NCBI RefSeq assembly: GCF_014334055.1
Contig: NZ_CP060490.1
Coordinates: forward strand, 1,054,001-1,118,000
Length of the DNA: 64,000 nucleotides
Reading direction: 5' to 3'
DNA from: Oscillibacter hominis
GTDB taxonomy: Bacteria; Bacillota; Clostridia; Oscillospirales; Oscillospiraceae
Position numbers and translations under genes: made by a program. The number at the start of each line of letters is the position of its first letter. Within the stretch, counting starts at the first letter, position 1. Below are positions 42,012 through 52,700 of the stretch, piece by piece. The notes below the pieces were generated by a model that was not told the origin of the DNA, searched no databases, and saw only the letters and a program-made list of their open reading frames with translations.

Positions 42012-43292
42012 ATGAAGGAAAAGTTTGAGAAGCTGGGGTTCTATCCCGCGGACATCCTGCTGCCCAAGGACGCGGAGATGGAGAAGTGGGCTGTGGTGGC
42101 CTGCGACCAGTTTACCTCTCAGCCCGAGTATTGGGAGCGTGTGGAGAAGACGGTGGGAGACGCGCCCTCCACGCTGCGCCTGATCCTGCCCGAGGCCAAA
42201 TTGAACGACCCCAATGTGGACCAGCACATTGCCGACATCAACGCCGCCATGGCCGACTACCTGAAGCGGGATGTATTCAAAACCCTGACCGACTCTTTGA
42301 TTTACATTGAGCGCTCCCAGTCCGACGGAAAGATCCGCCACGGCCTCATCGGCATGGTGGATCTGGACCAGTACGACTTCACCCCCGGTTCCGGCGCCCT
42401 GATCCGTGCCACCGAAGGCACCGTGCTGGAGCGCATCCCGCCCCGGGTGCGGGTCCGCAAGGATGCTCCCATTGAGCTGCCCCATGTGATGCTGCTCATC
42501 GACGACCCGGACAAGACCGTCATCGAGCCGCTGACCGCCGCCGCGGACGGAATGGAGAAGGTCTATGACTTCGAGCTGATGGAAAGCGGCGGACACCTGA
42601 AGGGCTACCAGCTCTCCGCCGCCCAGATCGACGCTGTGGCCGCCGCCCTGACCGGCCTTGCCTCCGACGAGGCCATGGAGAAGAAGTACGGCATGAAGGG
42701 CGTTGCGCCGCTGCTGTTTGCCGTGGGCGACGGCAACCACTCCCTGGCCACCGCCAAGGCCTGCTATGAAGAGGCCAAGAAGAACACGCCCGAGAGCCAG
42801 TGGGCTGAACTGCCCTCCCGCTATGCGCTGGTGGAAGTGGTCAACAACCACGACGACGCCCTCCAGTTTGAGCCCATCCACCGTGTGGTGTTCGGCGTTG
42901 ACCCGGAAAAGGTCATCGCCGCCTTTAAGGATGCCTATCCCAGCGCCTATGAGGGCCAGGGCGAGGGCCATACCATTGCCTACACCTATGCCGGCCACAG
43001 CGGCTGCCTCACGGTGCCCGACCCCAAGGTGCAGCTGGCTGTTGGTACGCTTCAGAGCTTTTTGGACCAGTACCTCAAGGCCAACGGCGGCGAGGTGGAC
43101 TATATCCACGGCGACGAGGTCACCGACGAACTGGGTTCCAAGCCCGGCAACATCGGCTTTAAGCTCCCCGCCATGGGCAAGGACCAGCTGTTCAAGACTG
43201 TGATGGCCGACGGCGTGCTGCCCCGGAAGACCTTCTCCATGGGCCATGCCCAGGATAAGCGCTATTACGTGGAGGCCCGCAAGATCAAGTAA
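42012..43292 (+). CDS. DUF1015 family protein
   Basis: The 426-aa protein starts MKEKFEKLGFYPADILLPKD and contains PLLFAVGDGNHSLATAKACYE, the HSLATAKA-like signature of DUF1015. No reaction is established; the family is often linked to amino-acid or phosphonate metabolism by neighbourhood. The start at 42012 follows AAAAGGAG. It is read from the same strand shortly after apgM. A terminator-like stem GGCCGCGGA-aaa-TCCGCGGCC follows at 43306-43327. Confidence 0.92.
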   Translation: MKEKFEKLGFYPADILLPKDAEMEKWAVVACDQFTSQPEYWERVEKTVGDAPSTLRLILPEAKLNDPNVDQHIADINAAMADYLKRDVFKTLTDSLIYIERSQSDGKIRHGLIGMVDLDQYDFTPGSGALIRATEGTVLERIPPRVRVRKDAPIELPHVMLLIDDPDKTVIEPLTAAADGMEKVYDFELMESGGHLKGYQLSAAQIDAVAAALTGLASDEAMEKKYGMKGVAPLLFAVGDGNHSLATAKACYEEAKKNTPESQWAELPSRYALVEVVNNHDDALQFEPIHRVVFGVDPEKVIAAFKDAYPSAYEGQGEGHTIAYTYAGHSGCLTVPDPKVQLAVGTLQSFLDQYLKANGGEVDYIHGDEVTDELGSKPGNIGFKLPAMGKDQLFKTVMADGVLPRKTFSMGHAQDKRYYVEARKIK

Positions 43293-43349
43293 CCGAATCA
43301 GAAAAGGGGCCGCGGAAAATCCGCGGCCTCTTCTTTTCATTGGCTGCAC

Positions 43350-43569
43350 GTCGTGGTATAATACCCAAATAGCGGCTAATGGAGTTCATGCCTATCCCGA
43401 ATGGGCCGGAGGCAGCAAGGACGCCTTCCTTTTGGCTGCCCTGCTCCGGCGAACCTGCGCTGCACGGCAGGCCGCGGTGCTCACCGTACAGCCTTCATCG
43501 GTCCAAACGGCACGTTTTCCAACCGCCGGACAAATCAGGTGTACTCAACAGATAAGATAGGGGAAATAT
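43350..43569 (+). promoter_or_regulatory. Promoter and long structured leader upstream of ispE
   Basis: TGGTATAAT at 43354-43362 is an extended -10 promoter, giving a leader of about 200 nt before the ispE ATG. The leader can fold into CCGGAGGCAGC...GCTGCCctgCTCCGG (about 43410-43458), CCTGC-gctgcac-GGCAGG and CGGTG-ctc-CACCG. I see no known riboswitch core. It may be a regulatory leader or a separate small RNA. Confidence 0.5.
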
Positions 43570-44430
43570 ATGATAACAATGACCTATTCCGCTCCCGCAA
43601 AGATCAATCTCTCCCTGGACATCCTCCGCAAGCGGAAGGATGGGTTTCACGACATGCGCATGGTGATGCAGACCATCACCCTCCACGATACGCTGATCCT
43701 CCATCCCCACTGCGGGGGCGGCCGCATCACCTTATCCTGCGGCGGCGCGCAGGTGCCCTGTGGGGAGGAGAACCTGGCCTGGAAGGCGGCACAGCTCTTT
43801 TTTGAAGAAACGGACACGCCCTGCGACGGCTTGGAGATGGAACTCCGGAAGCGGATCCCGGTCAGCGCCGGGATGGCCGGCGGCAGCGCCGACGCGGCGG
43901 TGGTGCTCAAGGCCCTGCGGGGATTGTACCGGCCCAGCCTGCCCCGGGAGGAACTGGAGCGGATCGCGCTGAAGGTGGGCAGCGACGTGCCCTTCTGCGT
44001 GCGGGGGGGCACGGTGCTGGCGGAGGGCCGGGGGGAACAGATGACCAGCCTGGCCCGGATGCCACGCTGCCCGGTGGTGCTGTGCAAGCCGGGGTTCGGC
44101 ATCTCAACGCCGGAACTCTTTGGCCGCGTAACGGTCAGCAGGCTGAAAACCCATCCCGACACCCGGGGGCTGGTGAAGGCCATTGCCTTGGGGGATCTGC
44201 GGATGGCTGCCGGAAAGCTTGGCAACGTCTTTGAAGAGGTCCTGCCCCAGGAATATGGGGAGGTGTTCGAGATTCGGGACCGGCTCTTAGGGGCCGGCGC
44301 GCTGAACGCGGGCATGACCGGTTCAGGCCCAACCGTGTTCGCCCTTTTTGACGACGAGACCCGGGCAAAGGGCGCCTACGAGGCATTGGCAAAAGACTAT
44401 TCGGAGACCTATTTGGAAAAAATCTTGTAG
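43570..44430 (+). CDS. ispE: 4-diphosphocytidyl-2-C-methyl-D-erythritol kinase
   Basis: The 286-aa GHMP kinase has the N-terminal YSAPAKINLSLDILRKRKDG, the ATP loop KRIPVSAGMAGGSADAAVVL near residue 100 and GMTGSGPTVFALF near 255. IspE phosphorylates CDP-ME in the methylerythritol phosphate route to isoprenoids. All motifs and the length are normal. It is followed closely by spoIIR. Confidence 0.96.
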   Translation: MITMTYSAPAKINLSLDILRKRKDGFHDMRMVMQTITLHDTLILHPHCGGGRITLSCGGAQVPCGEENLAWKAAQLFFEETDTPCDGLEMELRKRIPVSAGMAGGSADAAVVLKALRGLYRPSLPREELERIALKVGSDVPFCVRGGTVLAEGRGEQMTSLARMPRCPVVLCKPGFGISTPELFGRVTVSRLKTHPDTRGLVKAIALGDLRMAAGKLGNVFEEVLPQEYGEVFEIRDRLLGAGALNAGMTGSGPTVFALFDDETRAKGAYEALAKDYSETYLEKIL

Positions 44431-44507
44431 TAACTGGTATAAAATGCAAAAATTCCGTCCAGACTCCCAGTACAAATCAATCCTACATAGGAGAAGGACG
44501 GAATCTT

Positions 44508-45119
44508 ATGAAAAAAGTAAAAATCCTGGAATGCGCTTTGGCCATTGGCCTGTTTTTTACACTGGTTTGGGGGATGTTTTCCTTACAGGAGCAGCAGCAG
44601 CTGGCGGACAAGGTAGTCCGGCTGCATGTGATTGCAAATTCCGACGAGGAAGCGGATCAGGAGCTGAAGCTGAAGGTGCGGGATCAGATCATCGGCCGTG
44701 CAACGGAAATTTTGGAGGCCTCCGCCGACCGCAATGACGCCGCCCAGCGGCTCAGCGCGGCGCTCCCGGAGCTCCGGAGCGCCGCGGCGGAAGAGATTGC
44801 CGCACAGGGGTATGAGTATGACGTCACCGCCTCTTTGGAGGAGACGGAGTTTCCCACCAAGGAGTACGACGGCTTCACCCTGCCGGCCGGGGAGTACTTG
44901 GCGCTTCGGGTGGTCATCGGGGAGGGCCGGGGCCACAACTGGTGGTGCGTGGTGTTTCCGCCCCTCTGCACGGCCAGCACCTCTGACGTGGCCCAGACCG
45001 CCATGGCGTCCGGACTGAGCGAGGAGGATGTGGGCCTGATCACGGAGGCGGACAGCGGATACGTGCTGAAGTTCAAGTCGGTGGAGCTGTGGCAGTCCCT
45101 GAAAGGTATGTTTTCCTGA
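44508..45119 (+). CDS. spoIIR: Stage II sporulation protein R
   Basis: The 203-aa protein has an N-terminal membrane/signal segment (ILECALAIGLFFTLVWGMF), then VVRLHVIANSDEEADQELKLKVRDQI and GHNWWCVVFPPLC, the SpoIIR signature. It is secreted from the forespore and triggers SpoIIGA to process pro-sigmaE in the mother cell. Its presence argues that the host lineage makes spores. GGAGAAGGACGG precedes the ATG. Confidence 0.95.
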   Translation: MKKVKILECALAIGLFFTLVWGMFSLQEQQQLADKVVRLHVIANSDEEADQELKLKVRDQIIGRATEILEASADRNDAAQRLSAALPELRSAAAEEIAAQGYEYDVTASLEETEFPTKEYDGFTLPAGEYLALRVVIGEGRGHNWWCVVFPPLCTASTSDVAQTAMASGLSEEDVGLITEADSGYVLKFKSVELWQSLKGMFS

Positions 45120-45158
45120 CAAAATAGCGCGGGCGGGAAGAGATAGAGGGAAGAAATC

Positions 45159-45557
45159 ATGAAAAAGAGAAAACTGGCGGCTGTCCTCTGCCTGGTGGTG
45201 CTGGTTTTGAGCGGCTGCGGGCAGTCCCTTCCGGAGGGAATGGACAAAAAGGAAGTGACGGAGGCAGGGGAGCAGGTGGCGGAGCTTTTGGGAACCGGGG
45301 AAAGCGACGCGGTCTACGACCTCTTTCGTGATGATGTGGCGCAGCAGCTGAGCCCGGAAGACGTGGCGGCCCTGGTTCCGGAGAGTGCCGGGGCCTGGAA
45401 GGAGATTGCGGCCTCGGAGGCCATGGGACGCACGGACGAGGATTCTGGCGAGGAGTATGCCCTGGTGATGGTGATCTGCGAGTTTGAAGAGGGCCGGGTG
45501 ACCATCAGCGCGGCGTTTGACCGGGAGATGGAACTCATCGGTGTGCAGGTTGGATAA
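45159..45557 (+). CDS. DUF3887 lipoprotein
   Basis: The 132-aa protein has a lipoprotein signal with LVLSGCG (cysteine near residue 23) and a small alpha-beta domain of the DUF3887 type (VTEAGEQVAELLGTGESDAVYDLF...). Such domains occur in secreted proteins next to hydrolases; its partner is unknown. A strong terminator follows at 45562-45592. Confidence 0.82.
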   Translation: MKKRKLAAVLCLVVLVLSGCGQSLPEGMDKKEVTEAGEQVAELLGTGESDAVYDLFRDDVAQQLSPEDVAALVPESAGAWKEIAASEAMGRTDEDSGEEYALVMVICEFEEGRVTISAAFDREMELIGVQVG

Positions 45558-45561
45558 GGAA

Positions 45562-45593
45562 AAAAAGGAGACGGTATCCGTCTCCTTTTTTGT
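45562..45593 (+). terminator. Intrinsic terminator
   Basis: AAAAGGAGACGG-tat-CCGTCTCCTTTTTT after the lipoprotein gene. Confidence 0.9.
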
Positions 45594-45686
45594 TTGTTTG
45601 CCGCTGCGGGAAAAGAAACAGTCGGCAAGGTTGATTGTCCGCCTGTTCAGCCGCTGCGGCTGAACGCTCAGCGCGTGTCCGCAGGA

Positions 45687-46307
45687 TCAGGCATCTTTCA
45701 GCCCGGCAAGATAGGCTTCCATGTCAAAGGGCTGCAGCACGCTGTCCTTTTTGAGGTACAGGGGATGGTGGGGATGGCCGCTTTTTAAGATCGGGCCTGC
45801 GCTGAACCAGCGGGCGCCATATGCCCCGCCCAGTTCCGTCAAATCCCGCAGACAGGCATAGAGGTAATCCCGCTTTTCCAATATGGCGCCCCAGGCGGCC
45901 CACACGGCGGGGGCGGGGGAGCGGGAAAGGGCATAGCGGAAGGCATTCAAATTCTCCCGATGCAAGTAGGCGTTGCAGCTGCGCTCCATGTCGTTGGGAT
46001 TGGTGGCCCGCTGGGCATAGACGTTGAACATCAGAAAGCTGTCATAGCCGTTGGACCGTGCCACCCGCTCCACGGATTTGAGGGTGTTGTCCAGGCGGTC
46101 CGGTGCGGCGGTGGAGGGGTTGATGCCCACGCAGATCAGCGGGTGCTCCCCTCTGGTGCCCAGCAGGTATCGATACTCCTCATAACAGGGCGGGACATAG
46201 AGCCACTTGGCGATGTCGTAGTCCTGCTGCGGCTGTCCGGAGCGCTCCAACGCCTCCTGGAAGGTCAAAAGCTCTAAGTCCTCTGTGGCAGTCTGTGGGA
46301 TATGCAT
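45687..46307 (-). CDS. DUF1643 domain protein
   Basis: The 206-aa protein contains EHPLICVGINPSTAAPDRLDNT, MFNVYAQRATNPNDM and AVWAAWGAILEKRDYL, the conserved blocks of DUF1643. The function is unknown. It stands alone on the minus strand, divergent from addB, with a 130-bp gap that should hold both promoters. Confidence 0.9.
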   Translation of the reverse strand: MHIPQTATEDLELLTFQEALERSGQPQQDYDIAKWLYVPPCYEEYRYLLGTRGEHPLICVGINPSTAAPDRLDNTLKSVERVARSNGYDSFLMFNVYAQRATNPNDMERSCNAYLHRENLNAFRYALSRSPAPAVWAAWGAILEKRDYLYACLRDLTELGGAYGARWFSAGPILKSGHPHHPLYLKKDSVLQPFDMEAYLAGLKDA

Positions 46308-46438
46308 GGCAGTCTCCTCTCTTGAACCGTTGACCCAATTTTACCACAATTCGACGGCCTTTGCAAAGGCAGTGACAGTATGGTAAAATAGCTTTGAAAT
46401 GCGTCGTCCGCCGCCGCGGAAAAGAGGAGGAATGCAGG

Positions 46439-49400
46439 ATGCTTCGTATCTGGATCGGCAGGGCAAGAAGTGGAAAGTCGGAGCGGGTGCTTCAAGAGAT
46501 CGCCGCCCTGGGGGATGAGAGCCGCCAGATTCTGCTGGTGCCGGAGCACGCCTCCCACCAGGCGGAGCTGGACCTGTGCCGCTCCTGCGGAGACACGGCC
46601 AGCCGCCACGCCGAAGTGCTCAGCTTCCGGCTGCTGGCCTCCCGGGTGCTGTCCCTCTCAGGCGGCCTTGCCGATGTGGTGCTGGATCAGGGCGGCAAAC
46701 TGCTGACCATGGAAAAGGCACTGACGGAAACAGCGCCTGTTTTGCAGGTCTATCGCCGACCTTCCCAGCGCTTGGCCTTTTTGGAGAGTCTTCAGGCCTT
46801 GGCTGACGAGTTCTACAGCTATGCGGTGACGCCTTCCCATCTGGCCGAACAGGCCGGGGAAATCTCCGGTGCGCCGGGGCAGAAGCTGCGGGACCTGTCG
46901 CTGATCTACGCGGCCTACGACGCGAAGCTCCACCGCCCGGGCTTGGACGCCCGGGATCGGATGGCCCGCATGAATGATGCGCTGGCGGAGTCCGGCTATG
47001 TGGCGGGCAAGGATATTTTCATCGACGGCTTCACCTATTTCAACGGCCAGGAGGAGCGGGCCCTTGGCGTCATGCTGCTTCAGGCCCGCACCGTCACGGT
47101 GACGCTGCTTGGGGACCGTGAAGACCCATCGGGCATTTTCACGGAAAGCCTCCGGACCCGGGAGAGCCTGCTCCGCATGGCCAAAGACGCCGGCGTGGAT
47201 GTGGAGGTCTTGTGGCTGGACGGCAGGGAGGCCACGGCCCTGGATCATTTGGAGCGTCACTTTTTTGGCAGGATTGTCCCCTGGGAAGGGGACGCGCCCA
47301 TTCGCCTGTTGGAAGCGGACAGCGTCTTTTCCGAGGTGGAGCAGACCGCCGCCCAGATCCGCCGCCTGGTGGCCGGAGGCGCCTGCCGGTTCCGGGACAT
47401 CACCGTGGCGGCCCGGAACATGGACGAGTACGAGGCGGTGATCGAGAACGTCTTTGAGCGCTATGAGATTCCAATCTTTCAAAACCGCCGCAGCGACATC
47501 TTGCAAAAGCCGGTGCTGACGCTGGTGGTGGGCGTATTGGACGCGCTTTCCGGAAACTTCTCCTATGAGGACATGTTCCGCTTTCTGAAAACCGGCATGG
47601 CCGGCATTTCCCTTGCAGAGTGCGACCTGCTGGAAAATTACGTCATCAAATGGGACATCTGCGGCTCCATGTGGCTCCGGGAGGAGGACTGGTCGGCCAA
47701 TCCGGAGGGCTATGGCGGCCGCTGGGAGGAACCCCAGCAATCGCAGCTCCGGGAGATCAACCGCATCCGCGCATCGGTGCGCGCCCCGCTCTTTGACCTC
47801 TATCAAGCGATGAACCAATCGGAACATGCAGAGGGTAAAGTAAAAGCGCTTTATTGCTATCTGGAACGAATCGGCCTACAGAGCGCCATTGAGCAGCGCA
47901 TCGCCCAATTGCAGGAAAGCGGTCAGCTGCAGTTGGCGGAGGAGTACAGCCAGCTGTGGGAAATCCTGATGTCGGTGCTGGATCAGTTTGTGGAGATAGT
48001 AGGCGCTGAGGCCATGGATATGGAGGAATTTGCCAAGCTGATGCGGCTGGTGCTGACCCAGTACAGCGTGGGGAGCATTCCGGTGTCCCTGGATCAGGTG
48101 ACGGTGAGCGAGATCTCCCGGAACGACCGCCACGCAGTGGGCGTGCTGTTTTTGCTGGGAGCCAACGACCACGTGCTGCCTGCGGTGGACAGCGGAGGGG
48201 GCCTTCTCAACGAGGACGACCGGGAGGAACTGGCCATCCGGGGCATCCGGCTCGCGCCCTCGGGCATGGCGCAGTTCTCCGTTGAACTGCAAAACCTCTA
48301 CGCAGCCCTGGCCCAGCCCACAGAGCGCCTCTTTATCAGCTATCCCATCGCCGACGTCTCCGGCACCCAGTTGAGGCCCTCCTTTGTGATCGGCCGGATT
48401 CGGGCGTTATTTCCCGCTGTCATGCTGGAAAAGGAAGGGTCTGAAAAGGAGTATCGCTTAACAGCTCCGATTCCGGCGCTGGAGGCGGCGGGTCAAAACC
48501 GGGGCAGTGCCCTGTGGCGCTACTTTGCGGACCGGCCTCAGCTGCGCGCCATGGAGCAGGCCTCCGGCTATCGCAGGGGGCGCCTTTCCGCCGAGGTGGT
48601 GCAGACGCTCTACGGCGCCCGGATGAGCATGTCCGCCTCCCGGATGGATAAGCTCCGTTCCTGCCACTTTGCCTACTTCATGCAGTATGGGCTGAAGGCA
48701 AAGGAGCGCTCCGCCGCGGAGTTTGACGCGCCGGAGATCGGAACCTTTCTCCACGATGTCCTGGAGCATGTCACCCGGGAGGCCGCCGGGGAGGGCGGCT
48801 TTGGAAAAGTCTCCAACCAACAGCTCAGGACGATGATCTCCCGCTGTATCGACGAATACGCCGCCCGGGAGTATGCCAACTTTCAGGACCGCAGCGCCCG
48901 GTTCCGGTATCTGTTCCGCCGGCTGAAGCGGACGGTGGTCTCCGTGGTGGAAAATGTGGCGGAGGAGCTCCGCCAGTCGGACTTTGTGCCTCTGGCCTTT
49001 GAGCTGGAGTTTTCCTCCCATGGGGACCTGCCGGTCATCGCCATCTCTGAGGCGGACACAGAGCTGTGCCTTATGGGGAAGGTGGACCGGGTGGACGGCT
49101 GGCTCCACGACGGCAGGCTCTATCTGCGGGTGGTGGACTATAAAACCGGCAAGAAGAGCTTTGACCTATCGGAAATCCGCCACGGCATCGGCATCCAGAT
49201 GCTGCTCTACCTGTTTACGCTGCAAAAGGAGGGGGCAACCTATTTTGGACATCCCATTGAACCGGCCGGTGTGCTGTACCTGCCCGCGAGGGACGTGCTG
49301 TTGAACCGGGACCGGGATATTTCCCAGGAAAAGCTGGCGGAGGACATCCGTCGGGAGCTTAGGCGGCAGGGGATGATTCTGGGCGCGCCGGAGGTGCTCA

Positions 49401-49753
49401 CCGCCATGGAGCACGACGCGTTGACATCGCCCCACTATCTGCCCATTGCCGTGGGCCGGGACGGCGGGGTGAAGGAGGCCATCCCCGGGGCGCTTGCCTC
49501 GGCGGAGGAAATCGGAAAACTTGGAACTTACGTGGAAAAGCTGCTGCACCAGATCACCCGGGAGCTTCGGGACGGCGTCATCGACGCGGATCCCTGCTGC
49601 CACAGCGAAGAGGATGCCTACTGCCAGTTCTGCGAGTATGCCTCGGCCTGCCACTTTGAGGACGGCCGTGGAAGCGATCATTTGACCTATCTCCGTCCGG
49701 TGGACCCGACGGAGTTCTGGAGACAGGTGGGGGGAGGTGGCACGAATGGCTGA
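46439..49753 (+). CDS. addB: AddB subunit of the AddAB helicase-nuclease
   Basis: The 1104-aa protein starts MLRIWIGRARSGKSERVLQE (a Walker A-like loop) with AGGAGG 8 nt upstream. Its C-terminal nuclease has VVDYKTGKKSFDL. The [4Fe-4S] cysteines are visible as CCHSEEDAYCQFCEYASAC at the end plus a more N-terminal cysteine in LRSCHFAYF. With AddA it resects double-strand breaks up to Chi sites for RecA repair. It overlaps the addA start by 8 nt. Confidence 0.95.
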   Translation: MLRIWIGRARSGKSERVLQEIAALGDESRQILLVPEHASHQAELDLCRSCGDTASRHAEVLSFRLLASRVLSLSGGLADVVLDQGGKLLTMEKALTETAPVLQVYRRPSQRLAFLESLQALADEFYSYAVTPSHLAEQAGEISGAPGQKLRDLSLIYAAYDAKLHRPGLDARDRMARMNDALAESGYVAGKDIFIDGFTYFNGQEERALGVMLLQARTVTVTLLGDREDPSGIFTESLRTRESLLRMAKDAGVDVEVLWLDGREATALDHLERHFFGRIVPWEGDAPIRLLEADSVFSEVEQTAAQIRRLVAGGACRFRDITVAARNMDEYEAVIENVFERYEIPIFQNRRSDILQKPVLTLVVGVLDALSGNFSYEDMFRFLKTGMAGISLAECDLLENYVIKWDICGSMWLREEDWSANPEGYGGRWEEPQQSQLREINRIRASVRAPLFDLYQAMNQSEHAEGKVKALYCYLERIGLQSAIEQRIAQLQESGQLQLAEEYSQLWEILMSVLDQFVEIVGAEAMDMEEFAKLMRLVLTQYSVGSIPVSLDQVTVSEISRNDRHAVGVLFLLGANDHVLPAVDSGGGLLNEDDREELAIRGIRLAPSGMAQFSVELQNLYAALAQPTERLFISYPIADVSGTQLRPSFVIGRIRALFPAVMLEKEGSEKEYRLTAPIPALEAAGQNRGSALWRYFADRPQLRAMEQASGYRRGRLSAEVVQTLYGARMSMSASRMDKLRSCHFAYFMQYGLKAKERSAAEFDAPEIGTFLHDVLEHVTREAAGEGGFGKVSNQQLRTMISRCIDEYAAREYANFQDRSARFRYLFRRLKRTVVSVVENVAEELRQSDFVPLAFELEFSSHGDLPVIAISEADTELCLMGKVDRVDGWLHDGRLYLRVVDYKTGKKSFDLSEIRHGIGIQMLLYLFTLQKEGATYFGHPIEPAGVLYLPARDVLLNRDRDISQEKLAEDIRRELRRQGMILGAPEVLTAMEHDALTSPHYLPIAVGRDGGVKEAIPGALASAEEIGKLGTYVEKLLHQITRELRDGVIDADPCCHSEEDAYCQFCEYASACHFEDGRGSDHLTYLRPVDPTEFWRQVGGGGTNG

Positions 49754-52700
49754 TATCCGGTTGACCGCGGATCAGGCGGCGGCGGTGGAAAACCGGGGCG
49801 GGGCGCTGTTAGTGTCCGCCGCCGCCGGCTCCGGCAAGACCAAGGTGCTGGTGGAGCGGCTCTTCCGCTATGTCACGGACGAGCACTGCAATGTGGATGA
49901 CTTCCTGATCATCACCTATACCCGGGCCGCGGCGGCGGAACTGCGTGGAAAGATCGCGGAGGAGTTGAACCGCCGCCTGGCGGAATCGCCTGAGGACGCC
50001 CATCTCCAGCGGCAGATGCTGCGGGTCTACCAGGCGGACATCAAGACGGTGGACGCCTTCTGTACCGCGCTGCTGCGGGAAAACGCCCACCTCCTTGCCG
50101 AGGAGGGGCAAAAGCGCTGTTTGACGCCGGATTTCCGGGTATTGGACGAAAACGAGGCTGCCTTGGTTCGCCAGCGGGTGCTGAGCCAGGTGCTGGAGCG
50201 GTTCTACGGCGGCCTGGACGGAGCGGGAGAGCTGTTGGCGGACACCCTGGGCGCCGGACGGGACGACCACAACCTGGAGGAGCTGGTGGCCACACTGTAT
50301 GCCAAGCTCCAGAGCCACGCCTATCCAGAAGCCTGGCTGCAGGAGCAGGAGGCCTTTTGGAAAGACCCGGGTGAGGACATCGGCGCCACCCCCTACGCCG
50401 GAGAGCTCCTCTCCGGCGTGGCCGGCAAGGCCGCCTACTGGCAGCAGATGCTGACGGGCATGCTTGCGAGGATGGGCGGGGTTCCGGCGGTGGAGAAGGG
50501 CTATGGCCCCGGCTTCTCCGCGGCTGCCGACGCCCTTGGGAGCCTTGCCCGGGCGGCGGAGCGCTCGTGGGCGGAGGCTGCGGCCGCGCCTCTGGAGTTT
50601 CCGCGCCTTGGGAGCGTCAAGGCCGCCGAGGGCGGCGCTTTGAAGGATCAGGCGAAAACCCTCTGGGACACCTGCAAAAAGGAGATGGCCAAGGCGGTCA
50701 AGGTGCTTCGGGTCAGCGACGAGGAGGCCATGGAGGACCTGCGGGCCGTTGCGCCGGCCATGCTGGCGCTGCTCTCGCTGACATCTTCCTTTTCCAAAGC
50801 CTATCAGCAGGAAAAGCTGCGCATCAACGCCACGGACTTTTCCGACCAAGAGCACTTGGCCTTGAAACTCTTAGTAAAACCGGAGGGCGGCCCCACGGAG
50901 TTGGGAGAGCAGGTGGCGGGGCGCTATCGGGAGATCATGGTGGATGAGTACCAGGATACGAACGAGGTGCAGAACTGCATCTTTGCCGCTGTGTCGAAAT
51001 CGGGGGAAAACCTCTTCACCGTGGGCGACGTGAAGCAGAGCATCTACCGCTTCCGGCTGGCAGACCCCACGATCTTCCTGCGGAACTATCAGACCTACCT
51101 TCCGGCGGATCAGGCGGAGGAGGGGCAGGAGCGCAAAATCCTCCTGTCCCAGAACTTCCGCTCCCGCAGTGAGGTGCTGGACGGCTCCAACTTCATCTTT
51201 GGGAACATCATGTCCCCCCAGATGGGGGAGATGGCCTATGGGGCGGAGGAAGCCCTCAATTTCGGGGCGGAGTACTACCTGCCCAGGACGGACTGCGCCG
51301 TGGAATTCCATCTGGTGGATGTGGCCATGAACCGGGGAGTCGAGCGGCCCTTCAAACGGGTGACGGCGGAGGCCCGGGCGATTGCCCGGCGGATTCGCCG
51401 CCTTTTGGAGGAACGGTTCCCGGTCCAGGAGGGGGACGCCCTGCGCCCCTGCCGCATGGAGGACATCGTGGTGCTGATGCGCTCACCGGCCGGCCGGGCC
51501 TTTGAGCTTGGCCGCGCCCTGGAAGAGCAGGGTATCCCCTGCAGCGCCGACACCACGGGAGACTTTTTTGCCACCATGGAGGTGGCGGTGATCTACAATC
51601 TCCTTCAGATCGTGGACAATCCCCGCCAGGACGTGCCCCTCATCTCCGTGCTGCGATCACCGCTCGCCGGCTTTACGCCGGACCGGCTGGCCCAGGTCCG
51701 CGCCGGCACTCCCCAGGGGGATTTTTACGATGCCCTCTGCGCCGACGGGGGAGAGGACTGCGCTGCCTTCCTGGCGGAGCTTGATAAGCTGCGCCGCTCG
51801 GCCCAGGACATGAGCCTCCACCGGCTCCTCTGGCACATCTACAATCAGTACAACGCCCTGGGCATTTTCGGCGCCATGGAGGGTGGGGAGGAGCGGAAAG
51901 AGAACCTGATCATCCTCTTTGAACACGCCCGCCGGTTTGAGTCCTCCGGCTATCGGGGCGTATTTGCCTTTGTGACCCAGCTGCGCCGGCTCCTGGAGGC
52001 GGGAAAGGAACCGGAGACCCATGGGAAAACCGGCTCGGGCGGCATTCAGCTGATGAGCATCCACAAGTCCAAGGGCCTGGAGTTCCCCATCGTCCTGCTG
52101 GCGGACCTTTCACGCCCCTTCAGCAGGATGGATTACCAGACGCCTGTGCTGGTCCATCCCCGGCTTGGCCTTGGCCCGATCCGGGTGGATTTGGAACGGC
52201 GGATCAAATATCCCACCATTGCCCGCCAGGCGCTGGAATCGGTGCTGCGGCGGGAGAGCAAGTCGGAGGAGATGCGGATTCTCTACGTGGCCATGACACG
52301 TGCCAAGGAGAAGCTGATCCTGGTGTACAGCCGCTACGGCGCGGAAAAACACATATCGTCCCTTGTGCCTCTTTGTTCCTGCCCGGCAAGGCCTGAGGCG
52401 GTGGAATCCTGCGAGTGCATGGGGGATTGGCTGCTGCTGCCGCTGCTGTGCCGTCCGGAGGCCGAGCCGCTGCGCTGCGGTGCCGAGGTGCCCCTGACGG
52501 CGGGCGGCGGCGCTCCCTGGGAAGTGTTCTTAGCGCAGGGGGAGGAGTACCGGGAAAACTCTGGGACGGCCCTGCCGGCCGCACAGGAGGATCGAAAAGA
52601 GCTGGACTTTGACCCGGCGCTTTTGGAATTTGAGTACCCCTATGCAAGGGAAGTGACGCTGCCCGCCAAGCTCACCGCCACCCAGCTCAAGGGAAGGGAG

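Noticed and set aside
41982-43349. 455-aa open frame on the minus strand
   Set aside because: It is the antisense frame of the DUF1015 gene, with G/V/H-rich composition typical of mirrored high-GC coding sequence.
43370-43470. Similarity of GGGCCGGAGGCAGCAAGG near 43404 to the SRP RNA apical hairpin
   Set aside because: The bases pair better with GCTGCCctgCTCCGG downstream as a different long hairpin, and the tetraloop lacks one base of GGAA. An SRP RNA call is not supported.
46658-47827. 389-aa open frame antisense to addB
   Set aside because: It lies wholly within addB, has no domain, and is a by-product of high GC content. The same holds for the frames antisense to addA and apgM.
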